Shown here piece by piece: positions 42,179-50,617 of a stretch of 64,000 nt of DNA. The notes under the pieces are model-generated. The model had not been told where the DNA came from. It did not search any database and was given only the letters and a program-made list of their open reading frames with translations. A program made the translations under genes and the position numbers. Where the stretch lies: NCBI GenBank assembly GCA_016744355.1, contig JADGEN010000005.1, positions 1 through 64,000 on the forward strand. Direction: 5' to 3'. Numbering within the stretch: the first letter of the stretch is position 1; each line of letters opens with the position of its first letter. Source of the stretch: Halieaceae bacterium. GTDB lineage: Bacteria; Pseudomonadota; Gammaproteobacteria; Pseudomonadales; Halieaceae.

Positions 42179-44206
42179 TCATTGCCCTGATACACCCGAC
42201 TGTTTATCAATAATAATAAAGTTTTGATCGGGTTCACTCCACTGCACGGTGACGCGGTCTCCCGGCGTTGGAAATCCCTCCAAATCATAACTGCCCGATA
42301 ATCCCTTGGTAAAACCTGATCCACCAATACCGGCCACAGTAAACGTGACGTGACCGATTTCACGGTTATCGTGAAAGGTTTTCAGCGTGTGCGTACCCAG
42401 GGGCAGCAGTCCCCACGCCATCACCATGCCATAGCCGTTGTTCGCATCGCCGCATCTTTTTCGAGTATCTTCTCTCGATGATCCGTAGGCCACCGGGATT
42501 AATGGACCGTCATCAATGGAAATGGATATGGTCTTCGCATCACAGGCCCAACCACGAATGACACCCACGCCACTTTGAATAGAGCCCTCAGCGGGGGTTT
42601 CAATCGCGGCAAACATATTCCCCGGTAACACAGTCAGATCGAAAGTACCCAGATAGAATTGTTGATCAAAATCAGGCGACCCCTCATAAACCAAAAATTG
42701 ATACTCGCCTGCATCGGTCAAATAGCCGATGGGAATCTGCGTGGTGATCTCTGGGGTACACAAAAATCCGTGTTCACCAAAATCTATCGCCACCTTGACC
42801 TCCCTATTCAGGTGGTCAATGGCGACCGCATTCGCGGTAGCACCGAAGGAGCATCCGATCGTGACGGAGAGCACCACGGGATCGGCTGTCGAGGGCCGTT
42901 CAGGTAGCGGGTAAATATCGCCTCCGCCACTGACTTTGAGCTGAGCCAATCGGGTGCGTATCGCATTGCCATCACCGGCCGCTGCGCCATTGCCCGTGTC
43001 ATTCACTGCCATAGCACTGGGCTCAGAAATGATGGTATGTGTCACTCTGAGCTGGGGTGAAACTGTGGTTTCCTCCACATCGGTTGAGATAAACCTGTTG
43101 CCCTGCACCGTGACATTCTCTACATACCCGTGCCCTTTATCAGCATCAACCGTCGTGTCGGGGTCACAGTCAATGTCCGGAAGCTCGCGGTACCCCCCTG
43201 CGGCATAGGCACCGAGGAGTACATCGCCAAAATAGCTGCCTGACGCGGTATTGTTTCTGAGCAATATATGGGACGCTGTTGTGCAGTTTACTGCACCGAT
43301 TTCAAAGGCCCAGGGTGTCCGGATGAGCGCATTATCGCGAACACTAATATGGTGCCCACCATCGACATAGATGCCTGCCACCCACGCGTGTTGATCACCA
43401 AAGGCCGGATTGGTGAGCGTACTCAGATTCTCGATACGATTATTCCCGATATACCCCCATCTTGCGGCATCGAATTCACCTGGAATCATTCGCCTCCCGA
43501 CAGATTGCGTGGCAGCCGTGCCCTCTCCCCCCGTCGCAGCAATGGCCGTGTTATTAACCTCATGGACGTCATTGTCAGTGATCGCCCACTGCGCCACGTT
43601 GCCATTCACCGTGATGCTTGCACCGAATCCGGTACGCATGGCAGAGAGTTCGTTGCCCTCAATGATCAGGTTATGAATCCCCGAAGTGTCCTCCGCACCC
43701 CGGCCATACGCGGCAATCCCATAGGCATCACTTAAGCCGTCAAAATCACGAAAGGTGTTATTCAAAATAGCGATTTGGTAACTGTTCTCGCTATCAATCA
43801 AGATACCTCCCACGTTGTCTGATTGATGCCCCTGGAAGGTGAGCCCTTCGATAATGACTTGGTGCGTATTGGAGTTAATCTGAATGAACGGTCCATCGCC
43901 CTCGCTCTGCAGCACTACCCCATCGATTCCGAGTAACTTGGTGTTCGAGCGGGTGATTCGCAGGGGTAAGTCAGTCGGCGGCCGTCTAATCTCCACCACA
44001 CAATAACCGTGTTCTCCCACGACGGCATCACACATGGCCAAGGCCTGGGGTATCGTGCCACTGGCTCTGACTGTATGGCTGACCTTAAAGGGCGTCATCC
44101 AATTCCGGGTCGTGAGGTTCGGCGATTCATCTGTTCCCCATTCCTGCGCCTGGGCCGTACTGAACCCTGTCAAAACCAGACCGAAAATCAACAGTGTTCT
44201 CATCAT
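42179..44206 (-). CDS. Secreted parallel beta-helix protein, 675 residues
   Basis: The 675-residue protein has an N-terminal signal peptide (about 1-20, ending Ala-Gln-Ala). A long right-handed parallel beta-helix follows (about 60-400; repeated Ile-Ile-Glu-Gly, Asn-Asn-x-Phe and Ile-x-Asn-Asn rungs), then a C-terminal half of beta-sandwich-like segments (around 430-660, with Cys pairs near 545 and 580). Polysaccharide lyases and tail-spike proteins have this fold, but no lyase catalytic motif is recognised, so it may be adhesive or structural. It lies alone on the opposite strand to its neighbours. G/C-rich codons and long text suggest an acquired gene, but that has not been measured. Confidence 0.75.
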   Translation of the reverse strand: MMRTLLIFGLVLTGFSTAQAQEWGTDESPNLTTRNWMTPFKVSHTVRASGTIPQALAMCDAVVGEHGYCVVEIRRPPTDLPLRITRSNTKLLGIDGVVLQSEGDGPFIQINSNTHQVIIEGLTFQGHQSDNVGGILIDSENSYQIAILNNTFRDFDGLSDAYGIAAYGRGAEDTSGIHNLIIEGNELSAMRTGFGASITVNGNVAQWAITDNDVHEVNNTAIAATGGEGTAATQSVGRRMIPGEFDAARWGYIGNNRIENLSTLTNPAFGDQHAWVAGIYVDGGHHISVRDNALIRTPWAFEIGAVNCTTASHILLRNNTASGSYFGDVLLGAYAAGGYRELPDIDCDPDTTVDADKGHGYVENVTVQGNRFISTDVEETTVSPQLRVTHTIISEPSAMAVNDTGNGAAAGDGNAIRTRLAQLKVSGGGDIYPLPERPSTADPVVLSVTIGCSFGATANAVAIDHLNREVKVAIDFGEHGFLCTPEITTQIPIGYLTDAGEYQFLVYEGSPDFDQQFYLGTFDLTVLPGNMFAAIETPAEGSIQSGVGVIRGWACDAKTISISIDDGPLIPVAYGSSREDTRKRCGDANNGYGMVMAWGLLPLGTHTLKTFHDNREIGHVTFTVAGIGGSGFTKGLSGSYDLEGFPTPGDRVTVQWSEPDQNFIIIDKQSGVSGQ

Positions 44207-44277
44207 TTCTTATCCCTGTACTCACTATCACAACGAGCTTATTGTATACGGGCCTCGCTATCAATTCCGGCCCCGGT

Positions 44278-44308
44278 GTGTCAACGGCCTTTAATTCCGT
44301 TGAGACAC
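44278..44308. other. Bulged stem-loop between the Lrp and beta-helix genes
   Basis: GTGTC (44278-44282) and AACGG (44283-44287) pair with CCGTT (44297-44301) and GACAC (44304-44308), leaving a 2-base bulge. No T tract follows. It may end the Lrp transcript or be a leader structure of the beta-helix gene. Confidence 0.35.
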
Positions 44309-44383
44309 AGGATTTCTCCGGAGCCGCTGTGATCTTTGGAAGTGTTACTGGTGAGTAAAGTGAAAGCCAGAAAATGAATAACG

Positions 44384-44830
44384 CTACAGTGGTAGCTCAG
44401 TCGTAAATTTTATTTCTTCCATTACAAAATTTGAAGTCACATCGAACAGATTGGCTTTAATGAGTTTCTGGTACAGCTTGTCGTAGTCGGGCATGTCCTT
44501 TACAACCGCTTTAATCAAGTAGTCCTGCTCGCCTCCCATCCTGTAGACCTCTAGTATTCCCGGAATTTCGCTAACCACAGACTTGAATTGTTTCGCCCAC
44601 TTTTCATTGTGCTGGTTTGTTTTTATAGAAATAAATACGGTGAGAGATAAGTCGAGTGAGCTGGCGTTGAGCAGTGTCACCTCCTTTTTGATAACCCCTT
44701 CGCGTTGCAGTTTTTGAATTCTCCGCCAGCATGCGGATTTTGATATTCCCACTATCTCCGCGAGGTCGCCCACAGAGAGTGCGGCATCTCGCTGTAGGTG
44801 AGTGAGAATCATTGTGTCTGTCTTGTGCAT
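44384..44830 (-). CDS. Lrp/AsnC-family transcriptional regulator
   Basis: The 148-residue regulator has an N-terminal winged helix-turn-helix (about 5-55; Leu-Ala-Glu-Ile-Val-Gly-Ile-Ser-Lys-Ser-Ala-Cys-Trp-Arg-Arg-Ile) and a C-terminal RAM/AsnC effector domain (about 65-140; Tyr-Arg-Met-Gly-Gly-Glu-Gln-Asp-Tyr-Leu). Such proteins bind amino acids or similar ligands and often act locally. It is divergent from the class V aminotransferase gene (starts 180 bases apart), which is its most likely target. Confidence 0.87.
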   Translation of the reverse strand: MHKTDTMILTHLQRDAALSVGDLAEIVGISKSACWRRIQKLQREGVIKKEVTLLNASSLDLSLTVFISIKTNQHNEKWAKQFKSVVSEIPGILEVYRMGGEQDYLIKAVVKDMPDYDKLYQKLIKANLFDVTSNFVMEEIKFTTELPL

Positions 44831-45009
44831 CTTGGTATACCTGGTTTCTGCAGCGAATTAATTTCATTGACCGATACAATATACCGTAATATGAATAAAT
44901 ACCGAGACATATGATCGATAAATTCTCTTATCCCGCACCTATTAGAAACAATGTCTCCGCCGGATACGTCTATCATTGTCACATTCAAATCACGGATAGG
45001 CAGTGCAGT

Positions 45010-46668
45010 ATGACAACGTTAATCGAGCACATTCGCAACTCAGTCATAGGGGATAAACATCCTATAAAGACCCCGTTTGGTGACAAGCCACTGGTCTATG
45101 CTGATTACACAGCCTCGGGGAGAGCGCTTACATTTATTGAAGACTATATTAGAAGCCAAGTGTTGCCCTTCTATGCCAACACTCACACCGAGACATCGTT
45201 TACCGGGGCGCAAACCACATTGTTGCGCGAGCAGGCGCGGCAGCAAATTCGCAGCGCGGTCAATGGCACTGAAGAGGACCAGGTCATATTCTGTGGTCCC
45301 GGAGCTACTGCCGCAATTAATAAGCTGATTGATATCCTCAATATTCGATTGCCGCGAGATCTGTCACAGCGCTATCAATTGGAACAAGCGATTCCGGCAG
45401 ATGAGCGCCCCGTGGTTTTTCTCGGGCCATATGAGCATCACTCCAATGAGCTTCCCTGGCGTGAAAGTATCGCGGAAGTTGTGTCAGTGCCGCTCACCGA
45501 AAACGGGCAAATAGACGAGGCCTTCCTGCAAGATCAATTAGCTACTTTTACCCATCGCCCTTTGGTAATTGGTAGTTTTTCGGCTGCGTCTAACGTCACT
45601 GGCATTATGTCGGACGTAGGCCGTGTGACTGCTATTTTGAAGGAACATGGCGCACTCGCTTTTTGGGATTATGCAGCAGCTAGCCCCTATATTGGCATTG
45701 ACGTAAATGGCGATGCACAGATTGATGCGGTCTTTATATCACCGCATAAATTTATTGGCGGTCCCGGTACCCCCGGTATTTTGATTGCCAAGAAATCTAT
45801 CTTGAACAACACGATTCCCGCCACTGTTGGCGGCGGCACAGTGCTGTATGTGACGCCACAGGGGCACCAGTATCTGGACGATCACGAACGTCGGGAGGAG
45901 GGAGGCACACCTGCAATTGTGGAGTCCATCAGAGCGGGTCTGGTTTTTAAATTACAGCAAGAGGTAGGCATTGAGGAAATTGAACGCAGAGAACACGACT
46001 TTGTACAGCGCGCAATATCGCGCCTGAATTCCCTGCCCAATGTAGAGGTTTTGGGTGGTGTGGACGCGCAGCGTCTGTCCATTATGTCACTGCGTTTTAT
46101 GCACGGTGAAAAGGATTTACACTATAACTTTGTGGTTGCCCTGATGAACGACTTGTTCGGTATTCAGCTTAGGGGTGGCTGTTCTTGTGCTGGCCCCTAC
46201 GGGCATAGTTTGCTAGGCATGGACATGGTGCACAGCAAAGCCATTGAGACTGAAATTGGCAAAGGCAGTACTGTGCTGCGACCTGGCTGGGTTCGCTTAA
46301 ACTTTAATTACTTTATCGATGAGCAGGAGTTTCAGTACTTGCTGCGAGCCATTGAGCTTGTGTCGGAACACGGTTGGCGTATGTTGCCTTACTACCAGTT
46401 CGATGATAGCTGTGGGGTGTGGAAATATCAGGGCCAAAACGAGCCTCTTCCCGGTAGCCTGTCAGGGCTGAGCTTTGCAGACTACTGCCTTAATAATGCG
46501 CAGCAGGCACCGGCTAAATTAAGTCTGGATGGCGTGTGCGACATGGCCGAAACTGAACTGCGCCGTGAAGGCCGTTGTGGTGATATCACACCCATGTTGT
46601 TGAGTAGCGAGAGCGAGCGTCTACGGTGGTTTGCTTTGCCTCAGGATGTTGCGCGAGACCTGGCCTAG
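45010..46668 (+). CDS. Class V aminotransferase-fold PLP enzyme
   Basis: The 552-residue protein belongs to the class V aminotransferase/cysteine desulfurase-like superfamily, with a PLP-Lys at Lys247 in Ser-Pro-His-Lys-Phe-Ile-Gly, PLP-stacking His142-His143 and Asp220. The Cys391-Ser-Cys393 in Arg-Gly-Gly-Cys-Ser-Cys-Ala-Gly-Pro-Tyr-Gly-His could be a desulfurase or lyase residue. A C-terminal extension beyond about 460 is unusual for CsdB-like enzymes. Reactions in this family include transamination, desulfuration and beta-elimination; this subgroup is uncharacterised. The start (ATG 45010) has only GATAGG upstream; an upstream Met at 44911 would overlap the divergent Lrp promoter. Confidence 0.78.
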   Translation: MTTLIEHIRNSVIGDKHPIKTPFGDKPLVYADYTASGRALTFIEDYIRSQVLPFYANTHTETSFTGAQTTLLREQARQQIRSAVNGTEEDQVIFCGPGATAAINKLIDILNIRLPRDLSQRYQLEQAIPADERPVVFLGPYEHHSNELPWRESIAEVVSVPLTENGQIDEAFLQDQLATFTHRPLVIGSFSAASNVTGIMSDVGRVTAILKEHGALAFWDYAAASPYIGIDVNGDAQIDAVFISPHKFIGGPGTPGILIAKKSILNNTIPATVGGGTVLYVTPQGHQYLDDHERREEGGTPAIVESIRAGLVFKLQQEVGIEEIERREHDFVQRAISRLNSLPNVEVLGGVDAQRLSIMSLRFMHGEKDLHYNFVVALMNDLFGIQLRGGCSCAGPYGHSLLGMDMVHSKAIETEIGKGSTVLRPGWVRLNFNYFIDEQEFQYLLRAIELVSEHGWRMLPYYQFDDSCGVWKYQGQNEPLPGSLSGLSFADYCLNNAQQAPAKLSLDGVCDMAETELRREGRCGDITPMLLSSESERLRWFALPQDVARDLA

Positions 46669-46767
46669 TTGGACAGCAGGGCTAGTGTTTTCGCATCGTG
46701 CATTTATTTCAAACTGTGATAACGTTACGCAATTAATGAAGCCTTGTTTACTTAATTGGAGAAGCCG

Positions 46768-47973
46768 ATGTCCATGTTTGTGCCCAAGCTGAAACACGCA
46801 CTGTTCCTTAAGCTGCTGAATTTTATGGGCAAGCGTATGTCAGATGCCAGCTACATGGCGTTTGCCGGTTCCGGCAGTTCCCTGCACCTGTGTCGCCACA
46901 TTTCCCGAACCGGGGTTACAAAGGTGCTGATTGTCACCGATAAGGTATTGCGTGAGTTGGGGGTGGTAGACAAAGTGGTTGAGGGCTTGCTGGCGGATGA
47001 TGTTGACCTTGCGTACTACGACGGTGTGCAGCCCGATCCCACTTATGATCAGGTGGCAGAGGGTGTGAAAGCGCTTCAAGCGCATGGCAGTCAGGCAGTG
47101 CTTGCTATTGGTGGAGGTTCTGCGATTGATGCGGCGAAAATTATAGCAGCCAGCTCAAACAGCAGTGAGCCCCCACAAAGCTGGGTAGGCATGGGAAAAA
47201 TAAAGCACGAATTTATGAAAATTTATGCCGTACCCACAACGGCCGGTACCGGTTCTGAAGCTACTCAGGGTGCCGTAATTTCCGACAGTCAGACACACGA
47301 GAAGGGCGTGATTGGTATGAAGGACCTGCTGCCTGTGGCGGTCGCCCTGGATCCCGAATTAGCCTTGGGATTGCCCCCGCATATCACCGCAGCCACGGGC
47401 ATGGACGCTCTTACCCACGGCATTGAAGCCTACATTGGCGTGTGGGACCGAGGCACACGACTTGAGTATGCGAGCGCGGCGGTTAAGCTTGTATTCGAAA
47501 ACTTGAAACTGGCATACGATGATGGCAGTAATCTATCCGCACGTGAGGGCTTGTCCATGGGCGCCTATTACGGCGGTATTGCTATTAACCAGGTCAATGT
47601 GGGTAATGTGCACGCTATCGCCCATCAGCTTGGGGCCAAATATGGTATCCCCCACGGTTTAGCCAATGCCATGGTACTTCCTGAAGTATTGGACTATTGT
47701 CGCGAGGAGGCGCAGGCCAGATTAGCAGAGCTTGCGGTGTTGGTCGGTGCTGGCAGCGAAGGAGAAGAGCCGTCCCAGCTCTCTTATAAGTTTATCCAAG
47801 CGGTACGTGACCTGCGCACTGAAGTCGGCATTGCCAGTCACTCGGAAAAAGTTCAGGCGGAAGATTTTGATGAGCTATGCAGCGCAGCAATTGCTGAGGG
47901 CTCAATGTACGCTGTGCCAAAGTTGTTAGACAAAGAGCATACAACCGAGATTCTGCACAAGCTACTGCCCTGA
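46768..47973 (+). CDS. Iron-containing alcohol dehydrogenase
   Basis: The 401-residue group III alcohol dehydrogenase has the NAD-binding Gly-Gly-Gly-Ser (115-118) and the metal site Asp213, His217, His282, His296, with spacing matching FucO-type iron enzymes. The Pro-Thr-Thr-Ala-Gly-Thr-Gly-Ser-Glu-Ala motif (156-165) is also clear. It oxidises or reduces an alcohol/aldehyde in the cytoplasm. The ATG at 46768 has GGAG six bases upstream, better than a TTG at 46756. It stands alone in the catabolic region; a role in alcohol intermediates of the surrounding pathway is likely but not specified by sequence. Confidence 0.9.
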   Translation: MSMFVPKLKHALFLKLLNFMGKRMSDASYMAFAGSGSSLHLCRHISRTGVTKVLIVTDKVLRELGVVDKVVEGLLADDVDLAYYDGVQPDPTYDQVAEGVKALQAHGSQAVLAIGGGSAIDAAKIIAASSNSSEPPQSWVGMGKIKHEFMKIYAVPTTAGTGSEATQGAVISDSQTHEKGVIGMKDLLPVAVALDPELALGLPPHITAATGMDALTHGIEAYIGVWDRGTRLEYASAAVKLVFENLKLAYDDGSNLSAREGLSMGAYYGGIAINQVNVGNVHAIAHQLGAKYGIPHGLANAMVLPEVLDYCREEAQARLAELAVLVGAGSEGEEPSQLSYKFIQAVRDLRTEVGIASHSEKVQAEDFDELCSAAIAEGSMYAVPKLLDKEHTTEILHKLLP

Positions 47974-47979
47974 GTATTG

Positions 47980-48867
47980 TTAGCGGTTGTCCAGGCTTTC
48001 GAGCCAGTCGCAAACCTCGAGCATCAGTTTTTCAAAGCTGTCAGTAATACCCTCTGAGCAGGCAAAACCGTGCTGATCCTGGGCAAAGTGATGGTGTTTT
48101 ACTGTCACCTTCGCTTGTTCTAATTTTTCTCCATAGGCGATTCCTTCGTCCCGCAATGGATCATTTTCCGCGGTAACAAGCAAGGTAGCTGGCAGAGACG
48201 AAAGGTTCATCGCGTGCAGAGGTGTGGCCCTGGGGGAAAAGCTTTCGCTGGTATTACCTATATAGGTGTCCCAGAACCAGCGCATCATATTATTTGATAG
48301 GGTGTAGCCTCTGCCCTTTTCTGTGTAGGAAGGATAGGGCGTTCGGTAGTGGTCGGCGACAGGATAAATTATGATTTCCCCTGCGAGTTTAGCGCGCTCT
48401 GCATCGCCCATGCCCAGGGCGCTACAGGTGGCCAGGTTAGCGCCAGCACTGTCACCGGCTAAAACCATGGTGCCATTGTTGGGGGCTAGCTCGCCAAGCT
48501 GATTGGCGAGCCACGTTGCACAGAACAGGCAGTCGTTGTGGGCAGCGGGGAAGGGATGCTCTGGGGCTAAGCGATAATCAACTGACACTACAGTGCAGTC
48601 GCTGCGTCTACACAGTTCCTGACAAAATGGTTGGTGTGTGCCCAGGTCACCGATTACCCAGCCACCACCGTGGAAAAAAACGATTAGTGGCTTATCGCTG
48701 CCATTGTTACTTGCATACATACGAACAGCCAGTGGCCCATCAGGGGAGGGAAGCTGAAGTACACTAAACTTGATGTCCGCTCTGGCAGAGGCTGATTTTC
48801 GCCATGCTCTGGCGCTGAGAAAGCGGTAAACCCAGCGCACTATAATGACCTTGATTTTGTTGAACAT
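47980..48867 (-). CDS. Alpha/beta-hydrolase, hormone-sensitive-lipase family
   Basis: The 295-residue esterase has the HSL oxyanion motif His-Gly-Gly-Gly-Trp (66-70) and the nucleophile elbow Gly-Asp-Ser140-Ala-Gly, with catalytic Asp in Asp-Pro-Leu-Arg-Asp-Glu-Gly (about 238) and His in Gln-His-Gly-Phe (about 266). These define the HSL family (bacterial family IV esterases) acting on short or medium acyl esters. A weak N-terminal hydrophobic, basic stretch is not a clear signal peptide. It converges with the alcohol dehydrogenase (6 bases apart) and is divergent from the acyl-CoA dehydrogenase. Confidence 0.88.
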   Translation of the reverse strand: MFNKIKVIIVRWVYRFLSARAWRKSASARADIKFSVLQLPSPDGPLAVRMYASNNGSDKPLIVFFHGGGWVIGDLGTHQPFCQELCRRSDCTVVSVDYRLAPEHPFPAAHNDCLFCATWLANQLGELAPNNGTMVLAGDSAGANLATCSALGMGDAERAKLAGEIIIYPVADHYRTPYPSYTEKGRGYTLSNNMMRWFWDTYIGNTSESFSPRATPLHAMNLSSLPATLLVTAENDPLRDEGIAYGEKLEQAKVTVKHHHFAQDQHGFACSEGITDSFEKLMLEVCDWLESLDNR

Positions 48868-48963
48868 GCAAATGAGCCTTTGCCTATGGAGAGTGACAAC
48901 TTTACTATTACACAGCGACTACGGGTACTGGAAATAACACACAGCGAAAGGTAACGCGACAAT

Positions 48964-50127
48964 ATGTCCGATGATCAAGTTGAAACAATAGCTCATATTC
49001 GCCAGACGGTAGGTAAAATCTGTGCTGCTTTTCCAGGCGAATACTGGCGTGAAAAGGACAGTAGCAAGCAATATCCCGCTGAGTTTGTGGCGGCACTGAG
49101 CGATGCTGGCTTACTGGCTTGCCTTATCCCTGAGGTATACGGGGGCAGCGGTCTACCTTTGGGGAGTGCCTGTGAAGTTTTAACCGCCATACACACTCAT
49201 GGTTGTAATGCGGCGGCCTGCCACGCGCAGATGTACACCATGGGTACGTTACTGCGTCACGGTAGTGAGCAGCAAAAATCCAGTTATCTGCCAGGCATTG
49301 CTTCAGGAGAATTACGCCTGCAGGCATTTGGCGTTACCGAGCCTACCGCGGGCACCGACACCACCAGCATAAGTACTTTCGCCGTGCGCGATGGCGACAA
49401 TTATATTGTGAATGGGCAAAAGGTATGGATATCCCGGGCAGAGCACTCCGACATAATGATTCTGCTGGCGCGAACAACACCCAAAGACGAGGTGAAGAAA
49501 CGCTCCGATGGATTGTCTGTTTTTATCGTGGATATGAAACGGGCACAGCAGCAGGGTATGACCGTTAAACCCGTGTCTACGATGATCAATCACGCCACCA
49601 CAGAAATATTTTTTGATGACGTGCCGGTTCCAGCGGCCAATCTCATTGGCAAAGAGGGTGAAGGGTTCAAGTATATATTGTCCGGTATGAACGCTGAGCG
49701 AATATTGATCGCTTCAGAGTGTATTGGTGATGCCCGCTGGTTTATTAAAACTGCCAGTGAGTATGCGACAAGCCGTCAGGTGTTTGGTCGCCCCATAGGT
49801 CAGAACCAGGGCGTGCAGTTTCCGATTGCGCGTGCTTATGCCCAAACTGAAGCGGCGGCTTTAATGGTGAAGCACGCTGCCGAATTATATGACGCGGGAG
49901 AGCCCTGTGGGGCGCAGGCCAATATGGCTAAAATGCTGGCATCTGAGGCTTCCTGGGCGGCCGGGGAAGCTTGCATGCAAACTCATGGCGGCTTCGGTCT
50001 TGCCACAGAATATGACGTGGAGAGAAAATGGCGGGAAACCAGGCTGTACCAGATTGCCCCGGTTTCAACCAATCTCATTTTGGCTTATCTTGGTGAACAC
50101 GAGTTAGGGCTACCGCGCTCATACTAG
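48964..50127 (+). CDS. Acyl-CoA dehydrogenase with isovaleryl-CoA-dehydrogenase-like catalytic Glu position
   Basis: The 387-residue FAD enzyme has normal flavin segments (Thr-Glu-Pro-Thr-Ala-Gly-Thr-Asp, 125-132; Trp-Ile-Ser, 155-157). The usual C-terminal catalytic Glu (in Glu-Gly-Thr) is absent: that position reads Pro-Val-Ser (about 366-368). A Glu245 in Asn-Ala-Glu-Arg instead matches the catalytic Glu of isovaleryl-CoA and long-chain acyl-CoA dehydrogenases. So a branched or bulky acyl-CoA is a reasonable substrate guess. It is followed 38 bases later by a thioesterase gene. The start has a weak AAAGG. Confidence 0.84.
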   Translation: MSDDQVETIAHIRQTVGKICAAFPGEYWREKDSSKQYPAEFVAALSDAGLLACLIPEVYGGSGLPLGSACEVLTAIHTHGCNAAACHAQMYTMGTLLRHGSEQQKSSYLPGIASGELRLQAFGVTEPTAGTDTTSISTFAVRDGDNYIVNGQKVWISRAEHSDIMILLARTTPKDEVKKRSDGLSVFIVDMKRAQQQGMTVKPVSTMINHATTEIFFDDVPVPAANLIGKEGEGFKYILSGMNAERILIASECIGDARWFIKTASEYATSRQVFGRPIGQNQGVQFPIARAYAQTEAAALMVKHAAELYDAGEPCGAQANMAKMLASEASWAAGEACMQTHGGFGLATEYDVERKWRETRLYQIAPVSTNLILAYLGEHELGLPRSY

Positions 50128-50165
50128 CCATAAAAAGTGCAACAAATAAACGCGAGAGTTAACAG

Positions 50166-50612
50166 ATGAAGCCTACAGCACATCACAGAGACCAATACTT
50201 CGAATACTCCCGGGCCATAATGATGTTTCAGGATATGGATATTTATGGTCATCTCAACAACAGCCTGCACAATCAATACTACGACAATGCCATCAACCGA
50301 TATCTTTCGCTTGAAGGTGGTTTGTGTATGCACAGCAGTCCGGTAATCGGTCTCATAGTCAATTCGGGTTGCAACTACTTTTCAGAAGTCAGTTGGCCTG
50401 AGAATGAATATCTGGACGTGGGCGTGCGAGTGAATAAGCTGGGGCGCAGTTCGGTGCAATATGCCGCCGCCCTGTTTATTCCCGGTGAAGATCTCGCTCT
50501 GGCACAGGGCACTATGACACATGTCTGGGTAGACCGCGCGTCACGAGAGTCGGTACCTATTCCCGATGAGGTACGGGCGGCAATGCAGGAAATTCTCTAT
50601 AGCGAGCAGTGA
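50166..50612 (+). CDS. Hotdog-fold acyl-CoA thioesterase (4HBT type)
   Basis: The 148-residue protein is a 4-hydroxybenzoyl-CoA-thioesterase-type hotdog protein with Asp-Met-Asp-Ile-Tyr-Gly-His-Leu-Asn-Asn (23-32), the catalytic Asp and His-Asn region, and a downstream Tyr-Tyr-Asp-Asn. It hydrolyses acyl-CoA to free acid and CoA. Immediately after the acyl-CoA dehydrogenase and within a CoA-ligase/dehydrogenase region, its role may be to release CoA from an intermediate. A weak GAGAG precedes the start. Acyl specificity is unknown. Confidence 0.86.
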   Translation: MKPTAHHRDQYFEYSRAIMMFQDMDIYGHLNNSLHNQYYDNAINRYLSLEGGLCMHSSPVIGLIVNSGCNYFSEVSWPENEYLDVGVRVNKLGRSSVQYAAALFIPGEDLALAQGTMTHVWVDRASRESVPIPDEVRAAMQEILYSEQ

Positions 50613-50617
50613 GAATG

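Noticed and set aside
42179..44206. The beta-helix protein as a phage tail spike or pectate lyase
   Set aside because: There are no phage genes around it and no lyase catalytic residues recognised; the fold alone does not decide function.
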